A stretch of DNA of 64,000 nucleotides. It comes from CAYPNF01 sp964411985 (GTDB lineage Bacteria > Verrucomicrobiota > Verrucomicrobiia > Limisphaerales > J093). The translations under genes were made by a program, and so were the position numbers. Location of the stretch: positions 1 through 64,000 of the forward strand of contig CAYPNF010000020.1 in NCBI GenBank assembly GCA_964411985.1, given 5' to 3'. The notes under the pieces are model-generated. The model saw nothing but the letters and a program-made list of their open reading frames with translations, had not been told where the DNA came from and did not search any database. How positions within the stretch are numbered: the stretch's first letter is position 1; the number at the start of each line of letters is the position of its first letter. Shown piece by piece: positions 1 through 8,509 of this stretch.

Positions 1-55
1 CGCGCTGCGATGTCCGGGGGTGCGGACGGCCCGGCGGTCCGTCCCTACCAAGACC
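1..55 (-). repeat. Interspersed palindromic repeat, family A (cut by window edge)
   Basis: The reverse complement of this stretch matches positions 6975-7029 over 55 bases with a single mismatch. It contains the GGTAGGGACGG core and the start of the GGACATCGC hairpin. The copy is in inverted orientation relative to the one near 7 kb and is truncated by the window start. It lies downstream of the HEAT-repeat gene, in intergenic DNA. Function is unknown; it resembles a REP/MITE-like dispersed element. Confidence 0.75.
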
Positions 56-86
56 AGCCGGCCATCCGCCTGCCGCCGCCGAATGG

Positions 87-2048
87 CTAGATCTTCTTAA
101 TCGCTTCCTGGGCCCGTTTCCTGGTGCGGTCTTCTTTCGATTGATCGAACACACTCTGGAGTGCTTTGAGACGGAGGTCCTTGGAGGCATCCTTGATGTC
201 CTTCTTCGCGGCTAGGTTGACGATCGCCACATAAGCGTCCTCGGCGATGGCTTGGTCCTTGGCGCAATCCAGGAGAAGTTCAAGCGCACCACCAGTGCCG
301 ATCGAACTGATCACGGGGATCGCGGCCCGCTTTTCCTCGGCGCGTTTGATGAGCGGAAGCAACTCCTGCATCTTGCTTACTTTCTCCGCCGCGTTCAGCT
401 TGTTGTTATCCTCAAGGTATTGCAGGTAGCCGCGGACACCCAACACTTGGTGGGCTTCTTTCTTGCCTTCTTTGGCGAGTTTTAACAACGGTTCCGCGAC
501 GGCGGGATCCTCCGGCCAGTTGCTGGACCACGTCGAGAGCGTCCGGACAGCTTCATCCTGAACGGAGTCGTCGGCATCCTGCATGGCGGCCGTGATGGCA
601 GCCAAGGCCTGAGATCCACCCACGCTCGAGAGAGTGTGCAACGCAATCTTGCGCACCTCTTTGTTCTTATCCTGGGCTAGAGGCAAAAGGTGAGGCAAGC
701 AAGCCGCTCCGGCTCGACTGCACAGGGCCAGCAAAGCCTTTTCCAGGCCTGCTCGCTCTTTTTCATCCTGGCTGGATTGCAGCAGTTTCGCCAGGTCACC
801 GGCCTGTTTTTCACCGCCAATGGCTCCCAGGGTGGTCACGGCCGCACCTCTCACCGCTGGATCTGCGTCCGAGGCACAGCCTGCGACGATCGGGAGGGCA
901 GACTCGATACGGCGCAATCCGGCAACTTCGATGAGCGCCTTGCGGTTCTTAGAGGTGGCTTTTCCCAGGGCGGAGACGATCTCGGCATCCACTGTGGGAG
1001 CAGAAAGCTTGGAAATGCAGGTCTTGGCAACCTGGGCGATTTCGGGGTCGGCGTCTGCGGCCGCCTCGAGCATGGCCGGCAGTCCGGCTGCGCTATTGAC
1101 GTGTTCCAGCGCTACCAGGGCTGCGACACGGGCCTGTTTGTCACCTTGCTTGGCCGCCTTGGTGATGGCAGGGAGCGCTGCCTGATCAGCGCGGTCCGCC
1201 AGCAGCACCAGCAGCAGGGCTTGGCGGTCGGGAGTGGCTTTGTCCATTTCCCCCGCAATCGCCTGGGTCACTTTCTGGCCCGGCAGCTCGCGAGCCGTGC
1301 TGAGCCCAATCCCGAAGAATGCTTTGTCGGTGGACCTCAATTGCTCGAGTAAGAGGGGAACTCCTCCGGCACCGCGAGCCAAGATTGCGCCCCGGGTGGC
1401 TTCCAGCAACCTCTGCTTGGGCAAGTTGGCTTTGCGGACGGTGTCGTACAGTTTTGCGGCGGCATCGTTCTTTCCTGCGGCCATAAGATGCTCGCCACAG
1501 CGAACCAGGCCTTGCGCGGCTTCAGAGCGGAGCGCCGGGGAGTTCGCGGTCAGAGTCGCGGTCAACGCTTTGGCGGCAGCCTCTCCTCCGATATTTCCCA
1601 GCGCTGCGGCAGCGGCGGACGCCACGTCGACGTCGGCTTCTTTGAGCTTCGCGATCAAGGCATCGGTGGCCTTGGCGTCGCGTTTGAATCCGATGGAGTT
1701 GATGACGCCGATGAGCAGCCTGCCTTGGACCTTGCCCATTGCGTCGCGAAGGGCGTCGCTGGCGGAGGGGTCGGGAATCGCCTCTAGGGCGATGCGAGCC
1801 CAAGAGGAGAGATCAGGGTTGGGCAGCAGGGCGGCGAGGGCGGGGACAGCGTTCTTGGAGCCGTAGATGGCCAGTTCCTTGCAGGGGACGGCCTTGTCTT
1901 GTGGAGGTGCATTCGACTCGATGATCTTGATCAGTTCCTGCTCCTTCTGTGCGGATGCGGGAGAGGCGGCACGGAGGAGAGGGGTGGCGCTGGTGAGCAG
2001 CGCGGCGAGGACCAGGTTCCAGGCGGAGGTCTGAAGCTTGAAAGTCAT
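87..2048 (-). CDS. Exported HEAT-repeat protein
   Basis: A 653-residue protein with an N-terminal hydrophobic signal peptide (about residues 8-27, ending in an Ala-rich cleavage region). The rest is almost entirely helical repeats of about 30 residues, with the HEAT/PBS-lyase pattern of alternating Ala/Leu helices and recurrent 'AALGNIGG', 'AAVTTLGAIGG' and 'HTLSSVGG' motifs. HEAT solenoids are protein-binding scaffolds; no catalytic motif is visible. The ATG is preceded by AAGGAAC at good spacing. It lies 41 bp downstream of a Gfo/Idh/MocA oxidoreductase on the same strand, so the two are probably co-transcribed. HEAT-repeat proteins often accompany sugar or heme-protein modules in Verrucomicrobiota and Planctomycetes. 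The partner is not predictable from sequence. Confidence 0.85.
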   Translation of the reverse strand: MTFKLQTSAWNLVLAALLTSATPLLRAASPASAQKEQELIKIIESNAPPQDKAVPCKELAIYGSKNAVPALAALLPNPDLSSWARIALEAIPDPSASDALRDAMGKVQGRLLIGVINSIGFKRDAKATDALIAKLKEADVDVASAAAAALGNIGGEAAAKALTATLTANSPALRSEAAQGLVRCGEHLMAAGKNDAAAKLYDTVRKANLPKQRLLEATRGAILARGAGGVPLLLEQLRSTDKAFFGIGLSTARELPGQKVTQAIAGEMDKATPDRQALLLVLLADRADQAALPAITKAAKQGDKQARVAALVALEHVNSAAGLPAMLEAAADADPEIAQVAKTCISKLSAPTVDAEIVSALGKATSKNRKALIEVAGLRRIESALPIVAGCASDADPAVRGAAVTTLGAIGGEKQAGDLAKLLQSSQDEKERAGLEKALLALCSRAGAACLPHLLPLAQDKNKEVRKIALHTLSSVGGSQALAAITAAMQDADDSVQDEAVRTLSTWSSNWPEDPAVAEPLLKLAKEGKKEAHQVLGVRGYLQYLEDNNKLNAAEKVSKMQELLPLIKRAEEKRAAIPVISSIGTGGALELLLDCAKDQAIAEDAYVAIVNLAAKKDIKDASKDLRLKALQSVFDQSKEDRTRKRAQEAIKKI

Positions 2049-2089
2049 AATTGTTCCTTAAGTTCGTAATGGCAATGCTCGTCGGGTAC

Positions 2090-3385
2090 TTAGATGCGCC
2101 ACGGATCCCGGAGCGCTTCCGAACGAAGACGATTCGCTTCCTCGTCGCCGATAAACTCGTGCTTCTTTGGATCGTACTGCACCTTGCGATTGAGATAGAG
2201 AGCAATGTTGGCGGCGTGACAGGCGATATGGGATTGGCAGGCGACGTCCGCGTTGGCGCGGGGTTGCTGGCGGGTTTTGATGCAGTCGAGGAAGTTGCGG
2301 ACATGGAAATCGGCGGGATAGCCCCCGATTTTGGCACCCTTACCCGTAAGCAGGGAAGGAGAACTGGCCGCCAAGTCGCCGTTGTCGGCGGTTTCCACCC
2401 AGCCCTTGTCACCCTCGAAACGGACCGGGCAACTACCGAGTGGCAGCCAGCCGTCATCCCTCATGATCAGTTTCACGCCGCTGGCGTACTCTGCATGGAG
2501 TTGATTCCCCTTGGGTTCATAGACAACAGGTGCCGTATTATCGGCATCTGCGGCCCACTGGCAGAGGTCCACGCAATGCGAGCCCCACTCCAGCACCCCG
2601 CCTCCGACGAGTCCACCACCCTTCTCAAAGTTGAAACCGTCGAGCAATTTGCGGTTGAATGGCCTCCAGGCGGCCGGCCCGAGGTAAAGATCCCAATCCA
2701 CGATTTCGCGATCGGGTTCGGTTTCTGCGGGAGCCCAGCCGCTACTGTAGGTTTTCAGCCCGGCAGGCTGCGCGTGGACAGCTTGGAGTTTGCCCAAGCG
2801 GCCGGTGCGGGCGAGTTCAATGGCATAGACGAAATTCGGGAGGCTGCGCCGTTGTGTCCCGGCCTGGAAGATGCGACCGGTGCGCCGGTAAGTCTCGGCG
2901 AGCGCCAGGCTCTGATAGATGTTCTTGGTGCAGGGTTTCTCGCAGTAGACATCCTTCCCGGCCTGGGCGGCGAGGATGGAGGCCACGGCGTGCCAGTTGG
3001 GGCCGGTGGCGATCAGGAAGGCATCGATCTTGTCCTGCGCCAGAATCTCGCGCATGTCGCGGTACATGGCGCAATCTTGGTTCCCGTACTTGTCATCCGC
3101 CATCTTCTTGACGGCCTTGCGCCGGTCCGATTTCGCGTCGCAGATCGCGACAAACTGGATGTCGGGTTCATGCAGGAAACAGCCCAGCACATAAGAGCCT
3201 CGGTTTCCGATACCAATGGCTCCCAAGATGATACGTTCACTGGGGGCGACTCCGCCGTCCCGGCCCAGGGTGGCGGCTTTCACGATCTGGGGAGCGGCGA
3301 GCAAGGCTCCCGCCTGCATGGCTCTCTTAAGGAAATGGCGACGGTTTGAAATAGACCCGGCAACTGCTTTCGATGGCGTCTTCAT
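2090..3385 (-). CDS. Tat-exported Gfo/Idh/MocA family oxidoreductase
   Basis: A 431-residue NAD(P)-dependent dehydrogenase-like protein. It starts with a twin-arginine-type signal (SNRRHFLKRA, then a hydrophobic stretch ending near APQIVKA). Next come a Rossmann fold with the dinucleotide motif 'GAIGIGNRG' (about residues 56-64) and the family signature 'CEKPCTKN' near 154, which holds the EKP lysine. The C-terminal alpha/beta domain has the lysine/aspartate pattern of the family. Known members oxidise or epimerise sugars, inositols and amino-sugars; the substrate here cannot be read. The start is supported by AAGGGA upstream. Downstream is the HEAT-repeat gene, probably in one transcript. 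A second, distinct paralog lies at 59078-60430. Confidence 0.9.
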   Translation of the reverse strand: MKTPSKAVAGSISNRRHFLKRAMQAGALLAAPQIVKAATLGRDGGVAPSERIILGAIGIGNRGSYVLGCFLHEPDIQFVAICDAKSDRRKAVKKMADDKYGNQDCAMYRDMREILAQDKIDAFLIATGPNWHAVASILAAQAGKDVYCEKPCTKNIYQSLALAETYRRTGRIFQAGTQRRSLPNFVYAIELARTGRLGKLQAVHAQPAGLKTYSSGWAPAETEPDREIVDWDLYLGPAAWRPFNRKLLDGFNFEKGGGLVGGGVLEWGSHCVDLCQWAADADNTAPVVYEPKGNQLHAEYASGVKLIMRDDGWLPLGSCPVRFEGDKGWVETADNGDLAASSPSLLTGKGAKIGGYPADFHVRNFLDCIKTRQQPRANADVACQSHIACHAANIALYLNRKVQYDPKKHEFIGDEEANRLRSEALRDPWRI

Positions 3386-3504
3386 GATTTGGTCCCTTGC
3401 TCATACTGCCACTCGCCATTGCGCATCAAGAGCTTTTCTCCTCACCAGACCGAATTTCTGATTGCAGCGCCGGGCATTGCGAGGCCCGTGAACCCAAGCC
3501 GCCG

Positions 3505-4086
3505 CTACCGATGTTGGGAATCTGTGCCTAAGCGCAAGAGCATCTGTGTGGTGCTCAGTACCGTTGCGTACTCTCCCTGAAGGTTGGCCAGGGACATGGC
3601 GTGCACTTCCTCGGCCGTGCGGTGAACTCCCGCAAAGTCCACTTTTCCGAAGGTGAAAGTGGCATCGGAAATGACCCAGCTCGTGAAACTCAGGTTCCCC
3701 GCGGAACGGGCGGTGGATTCCACCGAGTTATTCGTGATTCCACCCACGATGACCACTTCCTGAAGATCCCGCACCCGTAACCAACGTTCTAGACCCGTCT
3801 GACAAAAGGCATCGGGAACGTTCTTCTCCAGCACGTGTTCATGAGGATGGGGCTGGAACGCGTCCTGGAACTCGGCCCCGGGTTGGCCAGGTCGGAAAAC
3901 GGAGTCGGAGGAACGGGAAATATGCCTCACGTGGACGATCGAATTACCAGAATGACGCCATGCGGCGAGAAGTGTCGCGATGTGGGCCTCTGCCTCTGGG
4001 TTGTTCCGTTGCCCTAGCTTGGGATCCAGGATCCCTTTTTGCAGGTCGATGAGAATCAAGGCGGGATAGGGAAGAGTGGTGGTCAT
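3505..4086 (-). CDS. Isochorismatase-family hydrolase (cysteine replaced by serine)
   Basis: A 193-residue cytoplasmic protein with the isochorismatase/cysteine-hydrolase fold. The 'LILIDLQKGIL' strand carries Asp14, 'VLEKNVPDAF' carries Lys88, and the nucleophile loop reads 'GGITNNSVESTARSAG'. Family hydrolases acting on amides use an Asp-Lys-Cys triad. Here the expected Cys position is Ser121, so the chemistry may differ from nicotinamidase-type amidases, as it does in true isochorismatases that also lack the Cys. There is no signal peptide. It lies 21 bp downstream of the gene at 4108-6897 on the same strand, so it may be translated from the same mRNA. The substrate is unknown. Confidence 0.85.
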   Translation of the reverse strand: MTTTLPYPALILIDLQKGILDPKLGQRNNPEAEAHIATLLAAWRHSGNSIVHVRHISRSSDSVFRPGQPGAEFQDAFQPHPHEHVLEKNVPDAFCQTGLERWLRVRDLQEVVIVGGITNNSVESTARSAGNLSFTSWVISDATFTFGKVDFAGVHRTAEEVHAMSLANLQGEYATVLSTTQMLLRLGTDSQHR

Positions 4087-4107
4087 GAAGGTGCGGCGTT
4101 CGGGATG

Positions 4108-6897
4108 CTATTCAGGAATGACTTTGACCTTGGTCGTTACGGGCTCTGAACTGCGGATGCCGTCGAGCACCCAAAGCTTGTATTCGAGGTCCCTGGGATC
4201 CTTGGGAGCTTTCAACTCCAGGACAGCAGATTGGGAGACACTTCCAGCCAGCCAGCCGTTCCCCGCATTCCATCGATAGATCAAAGGTTGACCCTCGGGA
4301 TCGTAGCTCTTTGAACCATCGATCACAAAACGTTCGCCGCAGCGAACGGTAAGGGTCGTCGGCGCAACTGCCACCGGTGCCTTATTGAATTTCCGGATCG
4401 CCTCGGGCACTCGCTTGCGCCGAACCGGCGTGGGGGTTTCGGCCGAGGAGAGACTGGTCCGCAGTACGTATTGGCCTAGCACTGTGTGTCCGGACAGGTA
4501 CTCGGTGTTAAACTGGGTGAGGTCCATGAAGTGGCACTCGCTTTGGTTTCCCGCCACAATCCGGATGAGCAGCAGCCCCTGGACTTCCCAGACATTGGGA
4601 GTGAAGGCCGTGTCGCGAACGGCAGTTCCAAAGGGGTTCCACACCGGCTTTGCGCCGTCGACCGCGTCCGTTTCCGGGTCATCCCAGTCAGGATCCGTCT
4701 CCGAAGGGAACACAAAGCGTCCATCCTCGCCGGTTTGCCCAGTGAATTTGGGGCGATCCGCAAAGAACTTGGCGCCGCTGTCTTGCACCGGGGCTTGGGA
4801 CACGTGGTAGACATAGATGGCGGCGTTGCGTAACGGTTGGTCGTGGGCGTCCCGGAGGAGCAGCCAGTTCGCGCGGGAAGGTATCAGGCGGCCCTGGGTT
4901 CCCCAGAACCGGTCCTCCCGATACCCGCGGTAGTGCAGGATGTGCCCTGCTTGGGAGGGATGCAGCCAGAGCTGACAGCCGTCCATCAGCGAAGGGTACC
5001 CGGCGTAACACGCGACGTTGATGCCGCCCGAAGCTGGAAGGGTATCGGAACCAGCCACGATGGGGAGTGTTGCAGAGCCCGCCACCGGTTTGCCCGAGAC
5101 ATCGGTCACCAGCACGTTGTGGGCTGAGACCGGATAGCCATAGAGGTCGGGTTGCGAGAGAATGGTGTGGCCGAATTCATGAATAATGGCGCAGTCGATG
5201 GCCATCAGGTCCACGGGCTCATTCACCGGGAACCCTCCATCGTAGAATCCAGCTTGCTTCTGGTAGGGCTCCTCTTCCCACTTGCCGCCGGTCAGTTCCA
5301 CCATCGCATCGATGCGGTAAGCTTCTTCCACACCCTTTGGACCCGTGGTCGGCCAGATCGCTTCGCGCAGCATCACGTCCATCCGGAGTTTCTCGGCACG
5401 GAGCCAGTCGAAATAGGAGAAGGAACCGACGTGGTTGATCTTGAGGTCCGTCACGCAGGCTTTCTGGACTTGAGGGTTATACCCGAACTGGATGGGGCGG
5501 GCCGTTGTCAGTTCTACGATGCGATTGTTCGCCTCGCAAAGCTCGGGGAGTTGGTTTAGGGGATCCAGTTCAGCCTGCATCCACGTAGGCACCGTGGGGA
5601 ATGGGAAGCGGAATTCTGTCGTTGTCGTTTCTCCGGGAGCTAAAGACCGGTCGAGACGGATTTCGCGGGACCAGGCGCCTTGCGGCCGTTTCACCGGCGG
5701 TGGCTCCGCATGCGATCTTGGGAAAAGGGAGAAGCGGACTTGTGCACCCGGTTTGACTGTAGCCAGGCCAAAGTTCCCGAATCGCACCCGTGCGGTAACC
5801 GTCTCCCCCGGAGAGGGTCGGCTTTTCACCGCGTTGCAGGCGTAACGAGGCAGGAGTTCGATACAGATCACACCCAAGTCGGGCTGGTTGGGATCGAGTA
5901 CGGTGAGGGGATAGGAAGCTTGAAGACCGTGGAAACGAGCGGTGATCTGGCATCGCCCGGGTTTCAAGCCTGTCACCAGCCCGTTGGTGTCCACGATGGC
6001 AAGCCGCGGATGACTGGAACTCCACTCGATCATGGGTTTCGCATCAAAGTACGCCCACTGACTGTAACGGACCACCTGCTCGGTCACCAGTTCCCACCGT
6101 CCTTGCCTGCGCGCCTGCAACCCAAGCGGTTTCTGGAATCCTGCGACAACTCGGCGGTCAGACGGGACGCGGGTCGGCTCAGGGTCGATGCGAATGGCAT
6201 CATAGGGCGCAGTGCGGAAGTAGTCGCGATAAACGCAGGCAACCATCCCATTCGGACCCTCCCCGTGGAGATCAGTGCGGACGATTAACTCGTCCAGAGT
6301 CGTCTCTCCGTGCCCACCTAGAATCAGCGAAGACGGCGGCTCTTCTGGGGCAAAAACACCATACGGAGTCACCGGTCCATCGACCGCCACCTTATCGATC
6401 CACAGGACTAACCCCACATTCTTGCCCTGATGGCTAAGCCAGCCGACGGCGACGTGGTGCCACTCATCGGGACGCCAGTGGGAGATGTCCGTGCGTGCGA
6501 CGGTCAATCCCGATGGAGTCGTCAGCTCGGCTCGGAGCATGTTTTGTTCGGATTTCTCAAGCAGGAGTTGTCGCCCAGCGGTGAGGGAAGTGGCCCAAAG
6601 TCGGTGAGATTGTCCGTCCGCACCGCTCCAGTGGGGTTGACACCAAACTTCGATCAAGCCCTCGACCGGGTTGAGACGCAGCCCTTCCAGACGTTCCGCA
6701 CTAGGCTGCACGACGGTGCCGAGGCGGCTGTGAAGGGAATTGCGAAAACTGCCCTGGAGCCTGGCGGTGGGGGAGGGGAAGCGCGAGTCCGTGAAGGGTG
6801 TGATCTGAACGGGCGCTGAATCGGCGAGTGCTGCGACGGCCTCTAAAGAGCAGCCTAGTGTTGCGGCGAGGAGTAAGTTGCGAAACCATGTACGCAT
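4108..6897 (-). CDS. Large secreted metalloprotease-like multidomain protein
   Basis: A 929-residue protein with a signal peptide (about residues 1-25). A LamG/concanavalin-like region follows (about 50-240). Then comes a BIG2-type bacterial Ig domain (about 270-335, 'WSSSHPRLAIVDTNGLVTG') and a CARDB-like adhesion domain (about 340-465, ending 'EANNRIVEL'). A probable zinc site HEFGH is at residues 573-577. The C-terminus is a PKD/Ig-like domain (about 840-928, with 'VIDGSKSYDPEGQPLIYRW'). The HEXXH context suggests a gluzincin- or metzincin-like protease, but I cannot identify the third zinc ligand or the family. Likely extracellular or outer-surface degradation of protein or glycoprotein. 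Confidence 0.75.
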   Translation of the reverse strand: MRTWFRNLLLAATLGCSLEAVAALADSAPVQITPFTDSRFPSPTARLQGSFRNSLHSRLGTVVQPSAERLEGLRLNPVEGLIEVWCQPHWSGADGQSHRLWATSLTAGRQLLLEKSEQNMLRAELTTPSGLTVARTDISHWRPDEWHHVAVGWLSHQGKNVGLVLWIDKVAVDGPVTPYGVFAPEEPPSSLILGGHGETTLDELIVRTDLHGEGPNGMVACVYRDYFRTAPYDAIRIDPEPTRVPSDRRVVAGFQKPLGLQARRQGRWELVTEQVVRYSQWAYFDAKPMIEWSSSHPRLAIVDTNGLVTGLKPGRCQITARFHGLQASYPLTVLDPNQPDLGVICIELLPRYACNAVKSRPSPGETVTARVRFGNFGLATVKPGAQVRFSLFPRSHAEPPPVKRPQGAWSREIRLDRSLAPGETTTTEFRFPFPTVPTWMQAELDPLNQLPELCEANNRIVELTTARPIQFGYNPQVQKACVTDLKINHVGSFSYFDWLRAEKLRMDVMLREAIWPTTGPKGVEEAYRIDAMVELTGGKWEEEPYQKQAGFYDGGFPVNEPVDLMAIDCAIIHEFGHTILSQPDLYGYPVSAHNVLVTDVSGKPVAGSATLPIVAGSDTLPASGGINVACYAGYPSLMDGCQLWLHPSQAGHILHYRGYREDRFWGTQGRLIPSRANWLLLRDAHDQPLRNAAIYVYHVSQAPVQDSGAKFFADRPKFTGQTGEDGRFVFPSETDPDWDDPETDAVDGAKPVWNPFGTAVRDTAFTPNVWEVQGLLLIRIVAGNQSECHFMDLTQFNTEYLSGHTVLGQYVLRTSLSSAETPTPVRRKRVPEAIRKFNKAPVAVAPTTLTVRCGERFVIDGSKSYDPEGQPLIYRWNAGNGWLAGSVSQSAVLELKAPKDPRDLEYKLWVLDGIRSSEPVTTKVKVIPE

Positions 6898-6962
6898 TTC
6901 TAAGGCGGGAGGCTACTGAAAACGCCACCAATCGCCAGCCCGATCTATCGCCGCAGGCCCGT

Positions 6963-7040
6963 GGAAGTCCGCCAGGTCTTGGTAGGGACGGGCCGCCGGG
7001 CCGTCCGCACCCCCGGACATCGCAGCGCGATGTCCCTACC
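6963..7040 (+). repeat. Interspersed palindromic repeat, family A (full copy)
   Basis: An intergenic element between two minus-strand genes. It begins with a 20-base flank GGAAGTCCGCCAGGTCTTGG that recurs at 57754. Next is a body bounded by GGTAGGGAC (6981-6989) and its complement GTCCCTACC (7032-7040). Internal hairpins are GGACATCGC-agc-GCGATGTCC (7015-7035) and GGACGG...CCGTCC (6986-7006). Positions 6975-7029 are repeated, inverted, at the left edge of the window. The fold and dispersal suggest a REP/MITE-like non-autonomous element. Confidence 0.75.
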
Positions 7041-7100
7041 TTCCATTCCCACCGGACACCCCTCCCCGCGAGTGCGTGCGCCCTTTTCCCCTTTCCCACC

Positions 7101-8498
7101 TCATCTTCCCCTTAGACCCGCCACCAGGGCGCTCATCCGTTTGACCAAGAGCTCTTCCGTGCTCGTCTTGAACGGGCCATAGAAACCATAGTAGATCATG
7201 GAGGTTTCCGTCTCGTAACCGCCTTCCTTGATCAGGCGTGCGGTGGGGATGTAACACGGAACCTCGTAAGCGTACCCGATGGCCCACGGGTGATCTTCCA
7301 TCAACTCGCGCTTAAGCCTTCGGGCATAATCCACGACGACTTCTCCTCCCATCATGAGGAAAGTGAGATCGTCCCCGAGGCGAACCGCGGCAATGGGGAG
7401 TTTCACCGACTTCGGCAACGGTTCATTCCTTTCCAGCAGCTTCAAATACGCCTGTGCCCGACTCCGGATGTGAGAATCCTGACTCTGAGCGTCTTTCTCG
7501 AGGCGCTGCCGGTCGGGTGGTTCCACCAGGGGGACGTCCACCTCCTCGTACCCCATCCTAAAAGGACCGCGAACCGGACGCATCCGGTGGCTTAGCGTGC
7601 TGAGGATGGCCCCGGCTAGCTCGAGGCCGTGACGTTTGGCATCCAGCAGCTGACCTCTGGGGGATGGGTCCTGGTCTGCCCCCATGCCAGGGAAATACAT
7701 TGCGATCGCCCCGGGCTCGTGGGTTTCGAGGTGGGCCCGTGCGTACGCCATGTATTCACCCGAAACGACATACCAATCGTCACCGCTCCGCACACTCGTG
7801 CCGTGACACGCGTATCCGAAGAGAACCGCACGTGTCGTCCCATTGGTCCCTTTGATTCGCAGCACCGGCACATCCCAATCGACCGGTCCGTCAGGGTTGT
7901 CGCCGAAGACCACCTGGTCCTCCCGGTACACGCGGCGGTTCATGGCGAAGGTGGTGCGAGTCTGACCATACTCCAGCACGGACGGCTGGCATTGGGTCAG
8001 GGCAGCGCCTACTACCTCAACCAGCGCCATCCGGAGCCTCTTGCTGTATTTGGCAATCTGGTCCCGCTCCTCAGACTTGGGCTGGGTCATGTCCGCTAGG
8101 GTGTCGTCCAGCACCGGTGCGGAGTGGGTATGACTCGAAAGCACCGCCACCGTGCCGCGCCCCAGTTGGTAACGTTCTTCATACTGTTTCAACACCGGCT
8201 CCATGAACCTGCGGCTCACTTCGCAGTTGTCCAACGCCACGAACACGAACCGCTCTCCGGTGGGATTCTTCAATGCCAAGGCTTGGACCCATAGCGGGTG
8301 ATCCTGTTTGTCCGCAGGACGGTTGCGGCCCGCGTAACCCGCGAGTCGGATCGGGAGTTCGGGACTAATATCGCGCACCGCAACCCCGACCTCCAGCGCT
8401 GGGGAGTCGGCGAGTAAACTGCAAGGAACGATCAGTCCGAGGCAAAGACGTGCGATGGAACGTCGCTGCAAGGGCGAAAGTCGGAGGTGGCTCTTCAT
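7101..8498 (-). CDS. Neutral/alkaline ceramidase-like exported protein
   Basis: A 465-residue protein with an N-terminal signal peptide (about residues 14-30). The body resembles the N-terminal catalytic domain of neutral/alkaline non-lysosomal ceramidases: 'GVAVRDISPELPIRLAGYAG' near the start, 'VLSSHTHSAPVLDD' as the zinc-binding His cluster, and 'GYACHGTSVR' further on. In the family these histidines coordinate the zinc that activates the serine nucleophile. At 465 residues it lacks the C-terminal Ig-like domain of true ceramidases (about 650-750 residues), so the substrate may not be ceramide. It lies 11 bp downstream of a Tat-exported aminotransferase gene; the pair almost certainly forms one transcript. 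Confidence 0.82.
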   Translation of the reverse strand: MKSHLRLSPLQRRSIARLCLGLIVPCSLLADSPALEVGVAVRDISPELPIRLAGYAGRNRPADKQDHPLWVQALALKNPTGERFVFVALDNCEVSRRFMEPVLKQYEERYQLGRGTVAVLSSHTHSAPVLDDTLADMTQPKSEERDQIAKYSKRLRMALVEVVGAALTQCQPSVLEYGQTRTTFAMNRRVYREDQVVFGDNPDGPVDWDVPVLRIKGTNGTTRAVLFGYACHGTSVRSGDDWYVVSGEYMAYARAHLETHEPGAIAMYFPGMGADQDPSPRGQLLDAKRHGLELAGAILSTLSHRMRPVRGPFRMGYEEVDVPLVEPPDRQRLEKDAQSQDSHIRSRAQAYLKLLERNEPLPKSVKLPIAAVRLGDDLTFLMMGGEVVVDYARRLKRELMEDHPWAIGYAYEVPCYIPTARLIKEGGYETETSMIYYGFYGPFKTSTEELLVKRMSALVAGLRGR

Positions 8499-8509
8499 AA
8501 AGGGGATCC

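Noticed and set aside
2051..3349. Plus-strand open frame of 432 codons
   Set aside because: Antisense to the Tat-exported oxidoreductase with its EKP and Rossmann motifs.
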